Origin: DATDAH01 sp036525535
GTDB taxonomy: Bacteria > Actinomycetota > Acidimicrobiia > Acidimicrobiales > DATDAH01
Length of the DNA stretch: 10,212 nucleotides
Assembly (NCBI GenBank): GCA_036525535.1
Contig: DATDAH010000263.1
Span: forward strand, 1-10,212
Direction: 5' to 3'
The first letter of the stretch is position 1; every line of letters starts with the position of its first letter. A model generated the notes under the pieces. That model did not search any database, was not told where the DNA came from, and saw nothing but the letters and a program-made list of their open reading frames with translations. Shown here piece by piece: positions 1 to 7,524 of this stretch. The position numbers were made by a program, and so were the translations under genes.

Positions 1-7
1 ACCATTC

Positions 8-28
8 GTGACCACCATTTCGTGGTCT
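8..28. promoter_or_regulatory. Operator-like dyad, copy 1, upstream of the methyltransferase
   Basis: The half-sites GACCAC (10-15) and GTGGTC (22-27) form a perfect inverted repeat around a 6-base spacer. The whole 21-base block recurs without mismatch at 9736-9756. The bases before it (1-7, accattc) fit the end of a preceding 10-base unit like those in the second copy, so the repeat array probably continues beyond the left edge. It lies 57 bases before the methyltransferase start. A regulator-binding site is an inference; the protein that binds it cannot be named from the sequence. Confidence 0.55.
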
Positions 29-85
29 GGATGGGGTTTGCGAGCGACCCGATGGCCCAGAAGGCGACTCACGTGAGGAGGGCCG

Positions 86-871
86 ATGTCCCAAGTCGAA
101 TTCGACGAGGCGATGGCAACGAGAGTCGAGGCGTTGTACCGGATTGGCGACGCGGTGCGCCGGCGCCGGGTTGTCCGCGCTGCGCTGGGCGCCGCCTCCG
201 GCGAGCGCGTTCTCGACGTCGGCTGCGGCCCCGGCTTCTTCTGCGCCGAGCTGGCCGAGGAGGTGGGTCGCTCCGGATCGGTGGTCGGCGTCGACTCGAG
301 CTCAGCGATGCTCGAGCTCGCCGCGCGTCGTTGCGTCGAGCACGAGAGCGTCGAGCTTCGCCCAGGAGACGCAGTCTCTCTACCCGTCGACGATGCCGGC
401 TTCGATGCCGCGCTGTGCGTGCAGGTCCTCGAGTACGTCCCCGACCCGACGGTGGCACTGGCCGAGATGCATCGTGCGCTTCGACCGGGCGGGCGGGTCC
501 TCGTGTGGGACGTCGACTGGGCAACGGTCTCGCTGCACGCGCAGGACCCCGCCCTCACCGAGAAGGTGCTGCGCGCCTGGGACGAGCACCTCACCCATCC
601 CTCACTGCCGCGCACACTCGCGCCCCGGTTGCGCTCGGCGGGTTTCGAGGAAGTTCGGATGGAGGCCCATCCGTTCGCCACCTGCGAGCTCGACCCTGAG
701 ACTTACGGAGCCGCCATGCTCCCGTTCATGGGCGCCTTCGTGGTTGGACGCAACGGGATCACCAGCGAGCAGGCCCAAGCATGGCTGGCCGAGCAGCAGC
801 AGCTCGGCCAGCGCGCCGACTTCTACTTTTCGATCACCCAACTCTGCTTCAGGGCCACCAAGCCGCAGTAG
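86..871 (+). CDS. Class I SAM-dependent methyltransferase
   Basis: A 261-residue soluble protein with the Rossmann-type methyltransferase fold. Motif I is VLDVGCGPG at residues 42-50, where SAM binds. An acidic residue at the end of strand 2 (GVD, D70) is expected to hold the SAM ribose. The motif IV region has LPVDDAGFDAALCVQVLEYVPDP, followed by the RALRPGGRVLV signature of UbiE/Methyltransf_11-type enzymes. The C-terminal segment (FYFSITQLCFRATK) is typical of a stand-alone family with unknown substrate, so I give no gene name. The start is well supported: GAGGAGGG at 75-82 precedes the ATG at Shine-Dalgarno distance. An operator-like dyad (8-28) lies upstream, so the gene may be regulated together with the ArsR end of the window. 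Its last 49 bases overlap the tail of a frameshifted minus-strand gene. The methyltransferase itself looks intact. Family is confident; substrate is unknown. Confidence 0.93.
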   Translation: MSQVEFDEAMATRVEALYRIGDAVRRRRVVRAALGAASGERVLDVGCGPGFFCAELAEEVGRSGSVVGVDSSSAMLELAARRCVEHESVELRPGDAVSLPVDDAGFDAALCVQVLEYVPDPTVALAEMHRALRPGGRVLVWDVDWATVSLHAQDPALTEKVLRAWDEHLTHPSLPRTLAPRLRSAGFEEVRMEAHPFATCELDPETYGAAMLPFMGAFVVGRNGITSEQAQAWLAEQQQLGQRADFYFSITQLCFRATKPQ

Positions 872-1043
872 GTGAGTGCGGGTCCGCCCCAGCCGGCGAC
901 AGGAAGCGCCCCGTTGTCGCCGCTGCCGGTGAAGGCGGCAACGACGACCGCGGCGACCGCGAGGGTGGCCAGGAGCACCGCGATCCACCCGAGGGTTCGG
1001 CGGTCTCGCTCGGTGCCATGAGTGTGTCGGTGGTTGCGGTCAT
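823..1043 (-). pseudogene. Small single-pass membrane protein gene with an apparent frameshift
   Basis: On the minus strand, a strong Shine-Dalgarno (AGGGAGGT) sits six bases before an ATG at 1043. The frame opens as MTATTDTLMAPSE. It then runs into a low-complexity, Ser/Pro/Arg-rich sequence lacking protein character. Reading one base back from about codon 12 gives ERDRRTLGWIAVLLATLAV, continuing through AAVVVAAF to end at 823 (VALKQSWVIEK). That frame is a basic segment plus a clear transmembrane helix, with nearly all codons ending in G or C. The span of 221 bases is one short of 74 codons, so a single lost base explains everything. The restored product would be about 73 residues, N-terminus inside, function unknown. 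It diverges from the FHA/cyclase gene and runs 49 bases into the end of the methyltransferase gene. A sequencing error is as likely as a true mutation. Confidence 0.5.
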
Positions 1044-1156
1044 GGGACTACCTCCCTTCGTCCGGCCCCGCGGTGACGACCGCCGCCTGCGGCTCGTCGA
1101 CGGCGATCGTCGAGTGCTGTCGACGTTCTGCAGACGGTGGACCGGAAGCTGGCGGG

Positions 1157-2074
1157 GTGGAACGCCGGTCATGCCCGACCGTCAAGATCACCGAACCGGG
1201 CCGCACGCCCCTGCAGCTGGTCATCGGGCGCCCGGTCGACGTGGGCCGGGACTGCGACGGGCTCCTCCTCGCCGATCCCGAGCTGTCCCGCCTTCACCTC
1301 CGCCTCAGTGCTACAGCCGGTCGCCTGTTCGTGACCGATGTCGGCAGCACGAACGGGACGCGGCTCGACGGCGCCGAGCTGGCCGGCCCGACCCGGGTGT
1401 CCCCGGGCCAGGTCGTCACCTTCGGGCACTGCCGCCTCGAGTTGGTTGAGCACGGCCGGGCCCCTTCGGTGGCCGCCGATCCACTGCGCCGCACCTCGAT
1501 CGACATCGTGGCCGACGCCGCCGTCGCCGACCCGATGGCGCCGGGCCTCTTCGGCGGCGGGACCCTGACCATCGTGTTCTCCGACATCGAGCAGTCGACC
1601 CGCCGGAGCGAAGAGCTGGGGGACGTCGCCTGGGTCCGGTTACTCGGACTCCACAACAACATCGTCCGTCGTCACCTCGAGCGCCACGGCGGCCACGAGG
1701 TCAAGGCCCAGGGCGACGGCTTCATGCTGGCCTTCCCCAGCGCACGCGCCGCCGTGCTGTGCTCGATCGACATCCAGCGCACGCTCGACGCCCACGGTCG
1801 GTCGCACCCCGCCGACCTGCTTCGGGTGAGGATCGGCCTGCACACGGGCGAGGCCGTCATGGAGGACGGTGATCTCTTCGGGCACTCCGTCGTGTTGGCC
1901 GCCCGCATCGCCGGCCAGGCCCGGGGCGGGGAGATCCTGGTGTCTTCACTGGTGCGTGAGATCGTCGAGTCGCGCGGTGACCTGGCCTTCGGTGAGACCC
2001 GTGAGGCCGAGTTGAAGGGCCTGGCCGGTGCCCATCGGCTGCATCCGATCAGCTGGGCGATCCGCGATGGTTGA
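1157..2074 (+). CDS. FHA domain protein with class III adenylate/guanylate cyclase domain
   Basis: About 305 residues from a GTG at 1157. The frame is open back to an ATG at 1022, but residues before 1157 lack protein character and would overlap the divergent gene, so I prefer GTG. The N-terminal FHA domain (about residues 18-98) has its phosphothreonine-binding features: GR at 30-31, SRLH at 44-47 and GSTNG at 63-67. A class III cyclase domain follows (about 136-300). Metal-binding aspartates are D143 (FSDIEQST) and D187 (QGDGF), the purine-selecting lysine is probably K183, and the transition-state arginine is R250 (LAARI). The asparagine usually found four residues before that arginine is V246, so activity is uncertain. 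The stop overlaps the start of the kinase/STAND gene by 8 bases, implying translational coupling. The FHA domain could dock on that kinase. No membrane segment is seen, so it is probably cytosolic. Confidence 0.88.
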   Translation: MERRSCPTVKITEPGRTPLQLVIGRPVDVGRDCDGLLLADPELSRLHLRLSATAGRLFVTDVGSTNGTRLDGAELAGPTRVSPGQVVTFGHCRLELVEHGRAPSVAADPLRRTSIDIVADAAVADPMAPGLFGGGTLTIVFSDIEQSTRRSEELGDVAWVRLLGLHNNIVRRHLERHGGHEVKAQGDGFMLAFPSARAAVLCSIDIQRTLDAHGRSHPADLLRVRIGLHTGEAVMEDGDLFGHSVVLAARIAGQARGGEILVSSLVREIVESRGDLAFGETREAELKGLAGAHRLHPISWAIRDG

Positions 2075-5000
2075 TACTTCCCTCGTGAAGGGGGAGGACC
2101 GCGTAGACCTCGCATTCACCGTCCTCGGGGGCACGGTCAGCGCGTCCGAAGGCGGTCGGCCCCTGCCCTTGGGAGGCGCGCAGCAGCGTCGGGTGCTCGC
2201 GGCCTTCCTGGCCGAGGCCGGGGTGGTCGTCAGCGCCGATCGGCTGGTGGAGGCCATCTGGCCCGACGGGATGGCGCCCGAGGGCGCCCGTCGCACGGCC
2301 ATGTCCTACGTGTCGCGGCTTCGGGCGACGATCGGGCCCGACCACCTCGTCACGCGGGACAACGGCTACGTCCTCGAGCTCGACGGGGCGGCCTATGACG
2401 CGGCGCAGTTCGAGGCCGGCTTGGCCGAGGCCCGCCGGCTCGGCGGCGAGGACGCCGTTGCCTCCTACGACGCCGCGCTCGCGCTCTGGACCGGGCGGGC
2501 CTTCGGTGTCGATGGCGACGAGTCCTGGCTGCGGCCCGTGGCGGCCCGGCTGGACGAGCTTCGCCTGCTCGCCAGCGAGGAGCGGGCCGAGCAGCTGATC
2601 GACTGCTCCCGCCACGCCGAGGCGGTGGCCGACCTCGAGCGGCTGGTCGCCGAACAACCCCTCCGGGAGCGCTTCGTCGACCTGCTGATGCGGGCCCTGT
2701 ACCTGGCCGGCCGGCAGGCGGAGGCGTTGCGGGCATTCCGCCGATACCACGACTACCTGGCCGAGGAGACAGGGCTGCCCCCGTCGGACGGGCTGATCGA
2801 TCTCGAGCGGCGCATCACGGTCGGCGACCCGTCGCTCGCTCCCGCGGCCGGCGAGGCCGTCCCCGGCTACGAGCTGGCGGAGGTCATCGGCGAAGGAGCC
2901 TTCGGGGCCGTCTACCGGGCCGTGCAACCCAGCGTGGGGCGGGAGGTGGCGGTCAAGGTCGTGCAGCCCGATTTGGCCGACGACCCCCGCTTCGTCCAGC
3001 GCTTCGAAGCCGAGGCCCAGTTGGTGGCCCGCATCGAGCACCCCCACGTCGTGCCCCTCTACGACTACTGGCGGCGTCCAGGCGGGGCGTTCCTGGTGTT
3101 CCGCCTCCTGCGGGGAGGTTCGCTGGCCGACCGGGAGGCCGACGGCCCCCTCGGCCTCGGCGACGTCACGCGCCTGGTCGAGGAGATCGGGGGCGCGCTG
3201 GCGGCGGCGCACGCCCTGGGGGTCGTCCACCGCGACGTGAAGCCCGCCAACATCCTCTTCGACGAGACCGGCAACAGCTATCTGGCCGACTTCGGGATCG
3301 CCAAGCTGGATGGCACCGACGATGCACTCGACCTGCGCTCGGCCGGGTCGCCGCTCTACGCCAGCCCCGAGCAGATCCGCGACGCCACCGCCTCACCGGC
3401 GTCGGATCAGTACGCCCTCGCCGTCGTTGCCTGGGAGGCGCTCTGCGGCCGGGCACCCTTCGCGGGCTCGACCGTGTCCGAGATCGGGCGGGTGAAGTTC
3501 GTCGACGCCATGCCCCCCCTCGACGTCGGGGTGAGCGGAGCCGACGCCATCGGTCCGGTCTTGGAGAAGGCCACGGCTCCCCACCCCTCGGACCGGTTCG
3601 GGTCGGTCGCCGAGCTCGTGATGGCCTGGCGCCTGGCCACGGCTGGCCCCGACCTCGTCCACACGACCGGTGACTCGACCGGTGCGCCCGCCGGGAGGAC
3701 GGTCGCCGAGACGGTGGCCAGCCTGGCCATGACGGGGGTCAACCCCTACAAGGGGCTGCGGGCGTTCCAGGAGGCCGACGCCGGCGAGTTCTGCGGCCGG
3801 GAGGAGCTGGTGCTGCGGCTTTTCGACCAGGTCGCCGACGAGCCGTTCGTCACGGTGGTGGGGCCGTCGGGCTCGGGCAAGAGCTCCCTCGTCCACGCCG
3901 GGGTTGTCCCGCGGTTCCGCCGCGGCGGCGGGCTGGTCATTTCGATGGTGCCCGGGACCGAGCCACTCGTCGAGCTGGAGGCCGCCCTACGTCGGGTCGC
4001 CACGGCCGAGGCCGAGTCCACGATCGGACCCCGCCTGCGGACACCGGGCGGCCTCGTGGAGGTGGCGCGGGGGCTGGTGGCACCCGGCGAGCAGCTGCTC
4101 CTGGTGGTGGACCAGTTCGAAGAGCTGTGGACCCTCGTACCCGACTCCGGAAGGAGGGATCACTTCGCCAACCTGCTGGCCCATGCCGCCCAGGCCGAGG
4201 ACGGGCTGCGTGTGGTGGCGACCCTCCGGGCCGACCAGTTCGACCGGCCGCTCCAGCACGCCGCCCTCGGACCAGTCGTCAGCGCCACCACGTTCGCGGT
4301 CACTCCGATGTCGGCCTCGGAGCTGCAGGACGCCATCGTCGTGCCCGCCGAACGGGCGGGGGTGCGCTTCGAGCCCGGGTTGGTGTCGACGATCGTCGGT
4401 GACGTCGTGAGCCGACCCGGGGCACTACCGCTGCTGCAGTTCGCCCTGACCGAGCTGTTCGAGCGGCGCCAGAACGCGACCGTGACCACGGAGGCCTACG
4501 ACGAGCTGGGCGGCATCGGCGGGGCACTGGCCCGTCGGGCTGAGGACGTCTACGAGGCGACGGCCGTCGAGCAACGCGACGACGTGCACCGTCTCTTCAC
4601 CCGGTTGGTGACGCCCGGCGACGACGGCGACGACCTCCGTCGACGAGCCATCGTCGCGGAGGTGGCCGACGTCGCGCCGACGGTCATCGAGGCCTACCGG
4701 GCCAACCGCCTGATCGTCACCGACCACCACCCGGTCACCCGCGAGCCCACCGTCGAGGTGGCGCACGAGGCGCTCCTCCGGGAATGGCCCCGCTTGGCGG
4801 CGTGGATCGACCACGACCGCGACGCCATCCGAGTGCGCCGAGGTCTTGCCCAGGCCGCCCACGAATGGCAGGCGGATCCCGCCGACGAGTCCACCCTGTA
4901 CCGCGGGACCCGGTTGGTGGCGGCCGGCGAGGTCGCCCGATCCCTGACGCTGACGTCCGGCGAACACGACTTCGTCGCCGCCAGTCACCAGCTGGCCGAC

Positions 5001-7301
5001 CGCGAGCGACAGGAGGCAGAGGAGCGCGCCCGGGTCCAGACCCGCCAGAACCGCCGGCTGCGCGGGATGCTGGCGGCGGCGGCGATCCTGCTGCTCGTGG
5101 CTCTGCTGACGGGCGCCTTCGCGGTGGAGCAGCGCCGCCGGTCGGACCGTGATGCGGCGGCCGCTACGCAGTCCCGGATCCTGGCCGACGCGGAGCGGCT
5201 GGCGCCGGTCGATCGTGATGTGTCGCTGCTGCTGGCTGCGGAGGCCGCCCGTCGGGGCCCGTCCGTGGCCACGACCAACGCCCTGGCCACGGCGCTGCTC
5301 ACCGAGGACGCCTTCCTGCGCTACGAGGGCGATCCGAACGGGGAACGGGTCACCGTGGCGAGCGACATCGTGCCCGCGGACGAGCCGGCCTTCTCCCCCG
5401 ACTCGACCCAGCTGGCTGTGCCCGACTCCGCGGCGGGCGAGGTCCGGATCGTCGATGTGGCGACCGGGGAGGTCGAGCGCGTCCTGGACTTCCCCGCCCT
5501 CAAGGGCAACAGCGCCGTACGGTCCGTGCGCTGGCTGCCTTCGGACATCCTGTTGCTCGTCGCCGTCGACGAGGTGGTCGGCATCGATGCAACGTCGGGT
5601 GTGGTGCGCATCCCGGACGCTCCCCTTCCTGGCTCGGTCAGCTCCTGGGCGGTGAACGAGGACGGGTCGCGCGCGGCCCTCGTCAGCCTCACCCCCGACG
5701 ACCAGTTCAGGGTGACCGTACTCGCCCTCCCGTCGGGGGAGGTGCTGGTCGAGCGGCCGCCACCCTGCTGCAACCCCACCCTCGCAATCGGGCCGGCGCG
5801 GGTCGAGCGGGCGCTGGGAGCGGCGGTCGCCTGGCGGGACGACGAGCTGTACGTCGGGTCCGGCTCCGGCAGGATCGACCAGTGGGACCCGGACAGCGGC
5901 CGCCGGGTTCGCACCTTGGGCGACGATTTCCCCGCCGCGGTGGCAACGGACGCCCTGCGTTTCGTGGACGGCGGAGCCTCCCTGGTCATCAGCGGGGCGA
6001 TGGCCGACGGCACGCCGGAGCTCATGGCCTACGACCCCGACACCGGACGTGCCCAATGGGACGAGCCGCAGCACTTCGCCGGAAACCTGGTGGAAGATCC
6101 CCGTCACCACGCCGTGATCGTCGCCGACTCATTCGGATCCGGGATCCTCGGCCGCTTCGACATCGCCACCGGCGAGCCTGCCGCGACCTTCGACACCCAA
6201 ACGGGGACCGCCTGCATCGTCAGGACCTCCCCTGACGGCCAGTATCTCGCCGCCGCCTCCTGCGCCGGCTCGGCCGTGGCCCTCTGGTCGCTCGCCGGAG
6301 CGGGTGCGGCGATTCGCCACGTGACCGAAGACGACCACGTCCTCGGCGCACCGATCTTCAACCGGGATGGCAGCTACGCGGTCCTGAGCGACGACGACGG
6401 CGTGCACGAACTCGAGATGGCCACCGGCGAGGTCACCCCGATCTCGGTGCCACCCGGGTTCCGCCCCTACATGGCCTACCACCAGCACACCTTCCAGGTG
6501 CAGCTCTTCAGCGTCAGCGGCGAGCTCGCCCAGTCGACCGAGGAGCTGGCCCGGCCCACGGAGCCGTTCACGCTCACCCGCTCGAACTTCATCCTGCGGG
6601 ACCAGTCGGTGAGCATCGATCTCTTCGACCACGAGCTGGTCGCCATGCTGTACGTGGACGGGGTCACCGACGTGACCACGCTCGAACCGGCCGGGAGCGA
6701 CCCGCGTCCTCCCCTCCAGATCCCCTACGAGCCCGGCACCGCCGCCGACAACGCCTTCAGCCCGGACGGGGACCGGTTGTACATCACGGGCACCGAGGGC
6801 TTCCGCGTCTACGACCTGACCGACGGCCACCTGATCGACGAGCCGTTCCCCGGCTTCAAGCTGGCGATGGACCGGCGCCGCCGCGTGCTCGCCGTCGGTC
6901 AGCTCGACGGCACCCTCACCCTGCGGGACGCGGCCACCCTCGAGCGTCTCGGCCCCGACATCGCCGCGCCTCCGGGGGCCGAGCTGGTCTTCACCCCCGA
7001 CGGGAGGACCTTGATCGTTGCCGCCGCAGGCGGGAGCCTGCGGCTCTACGACGTCGCGTCCTCGGCCTCGATCGGTCCCGCCATCGACCTCGGGCCGGGC
7101 TCCTTCAACCCCCTGCCCGACAGCAGGTCAGTCCTCCTGGAGCGCGACGGCGCCATCGTCGAGCTGGGCCTCGAACCGGCGACGTGGCTCGAACAGGCGT
7201 GCCGGGCCGCGGGCCGCAACCTCACGAGCGAGGAGTGGGCCACCTACATCGGCGGCACCCCGCGGGCCACCTGCCCCCAGTGGCCAGCACCCAGCGACTG
7301 A
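2067..7301 (+). CDS. SARP/BTAD - Ser/Thr kinase - nSTAND1 NTPase - TM - WD40 fusion protein
   Basis: A 1744-residue regulator with five parts. (1) A SARP-type winged helix plus BTAD, residues about 14-250 (DRLVEAIW, YVSRLRATIG, AFRRYHDYLAEETG). (2) A complete Hanks-type Ser/Thr kinase, 268-527: glycine loop GEGAFG 275-280, K297, HRD with D390, K392, N395, DFG from D408, and SPEQ. (3) A novel-STAND-1 NTPase from NPYKGL at 559, with Walker A GPSGSGKS 599-606 and Walker B LLLVVDQFEEL around D682-E686. (4) One hydrophobic helix, about 1001-1021. (5) A degenerate WD40-like propeller from about 1109 (FSPDSTQL, FSPDGDRL, FTPDGRTL), ending in the family tail GRNLTSEEWATYIGG...ATCPQWP. All catalytic residues are present. 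The chosen ATG overlaps the upstream stop (ATGGTTGA), so translation is probably coupled. GTG 2085 is an alternative start. Known from families: SARPs activate transcription and STANDs oligomerise on signal. Which input and target genes are involved is unknown. Confidence 0.93.
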   Translation: MVDTSLVKGEDRVDLAFTVLGGTVSASEGGRPLPLGGAQQRRVLAAFLAEAGVVVSADRLVEAIWPDGMAPEGARRTAMSYVSRLRATIGPDHLVTRDNGYVLELDGAAYDAAQFEAGLAEARRLGGEDAVASYDAALALWTGRAFGVDGDESWLRPVAARLDELRLLASEERAEQLIDCSRHAEAVADLERLVAEQPLRERFVDLLMRALYLAGRQAEALRAFRRYHDYLAEETGLPPSDGLIDLERRITVGDPSLAPAAGEAVPGYELAEVIGEGAFGAVYRAVQPSVGREVAVKVVQPDLADDPRFVQRFEAEAQLVARIEHPHVVPLYDYWRRPGGAFLVFRLLRGGSLADREADGPLGLGDVTRLVEEIGGALAAAHALGVVHRDVKPANILFDETGNSYLADFGIAKLDGTDDALDLRSAGSPLYASPEQIRDATASPASDQYALAVVAWEALCGRAPFAGSTVSEIGRVKFVDAMPPLDVGVSGADAIGPVLEKATAPHPSDRFGSVAELVMAWRLATAGPDLVHTTGDSTGAPAGRTVAETVASLAMTGVNPYKGLRAFQEADAGEFCGREELVLRLFDQVADEPFVTVVGPSGSGKSSLVHAGVVPRFRRGGGLVISMVPGTEPLVELEAALRRVATAEAESTIGPRLRTPGGLVEVARGLVAPGEQLLLVVDQFEELWTLVPDSGRRDHFANLLAHAAQAEDGLRVVATLRADQFDRPLQHAALGPVVSATTFAVTPMSASELQDAIVVPAERAGVRFEPGLVSTIVGDVVSRPGALPLLQFALTELFERRQNATVTTEAYDELGGIGGALARRAEDVYEATAVEQRDDVHRLFTRLVTPGDDGDDLRRRAIVAEVADVAPTVIEAYRANRLIVTDHHPVTREPTVEVAHEALLREWPRLAAWIDHDRDAIRVRRGLAQAAHEWQADPADESTLYRGTRLVAAGEVARSLTLTSGEHDFVAASHQLADRERQEAEERARVQTRQNRRLRGMLAAAAILLLVALLTGAFAVEQRRRSDRDAAAATQSRILADAERLAPVDRDVSLLLAAEAARRGPSVATTNALATALLTEDAFLRYEGDPNGERVTVASDIVPADEPAFSPDSTQLAVPDSAAGEVRIVDVATGEVERVLDFPALKGNSAVRSVRWLPSDILLLVAVDEVVGIDATSGVVRIPDAPLPGSVSSWAVNEDGSRAALVSLTPDDQFRVTVLALPSGEVLVERPPPCCNPTLAIGPARVERALGAAVAWRDDELYVGSGSGRIDQWDPDSGRRVRTLGDDFPAAVATDALRFVDGGASLVISGAMADGTPELMAYDPDTGRAQWDEPQHFAGNLVEDPRHHAVIVADSFGSGILGRFDIATGEPAATFDTQTGTACIVRTSPDGQYLAAASCAGSAVALWSLAGAGAAIRHVTEDDHVLGAPIFNRDGSYAVLSDDDGVHELEMATGEVTPISVPPGFRPYMAYHQHTFQVQLFSVSGELAQSTEELARPTEPFTLTRSNFILRDQSVSIDLFDHELVAMLYVDGVTDVTTLEPAGSDPRPPLQIPYEPGTAADNAFSPDGDRLYITGTEGFRVYDLTDGHLIDEPFPGFKLAMDRRRRVLAVGQLDGTLTLRDAATLERLGPDIAAPPGAELVFTPDGRTLIVAAAGGSLRLYDVASSASIGPAIDLGPGSFNPLPDSRSVLLERDGAIVELGLEPATWLEQACRAAGRNLTSEEWATYIGGTPRATCPQWPAPSD

Positions 7302-7524
7302 CACCGACTCCCCGTCCACCCATCTTGACCACCGGGCTGCCGCTGAAGGAGCTGACCTGAGCTGTTGGACGCCGGCGTCGCGATGCGACAGAGGTCCCGA
7401 ACATGCCACTGCGTTGTCATCTTCCACCTGATCGCGGTGGTCGTCAGACGCACCGGGGGCGTCCAGCACCGTGGGGGGAGCATCGCGCGAGCAGACGAGC
7501 GGCTCTTGAGGGATCCTGGGAGGT

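Noticed and set aside
1000..1016. Programmed -1 frameshifting in the small membrane-protein gene
   Set aside because: No X-XXY-YYZ slippery heptamer or obvious downstream pseudoknot is visible near the switch. A single-base loss or sequencing error is simpler.
1096..1123. Three GTCGA copies between the divergent genes, considered as regulator sites
   Set aside because: Spacings of 13 and 10 bases are irregular, and GTCGA is very common in this base composition.
4425..6110. A long open minus-strand frame antisense to the kinase-STAND gene, and similar ones at 2049-3230 and 3393-3896
   Set aside because: They mirror the codon pattern of the real gene in a GC-rich genome, are rich in Gly, Arg, His and Gln with no domain motifs, and lack plausible starts.
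2067..7301. The STAND/WD40 protein considered as an anti-phage Avs-like system
   Set aside because: There is no nuclease or other killing effector domain, no defence genes nearby and no mobile-element context. The SARP and kinase modules point to regulation.
7327..7442. GACCACCG at 7327-7334 and CGGTGGTC at 7435-7442, considered as a third operator
   Set aside because: The halves are about 100 bases apart and lack the CATTTC spacer and the iterons, so a chance 8-base match is likely.
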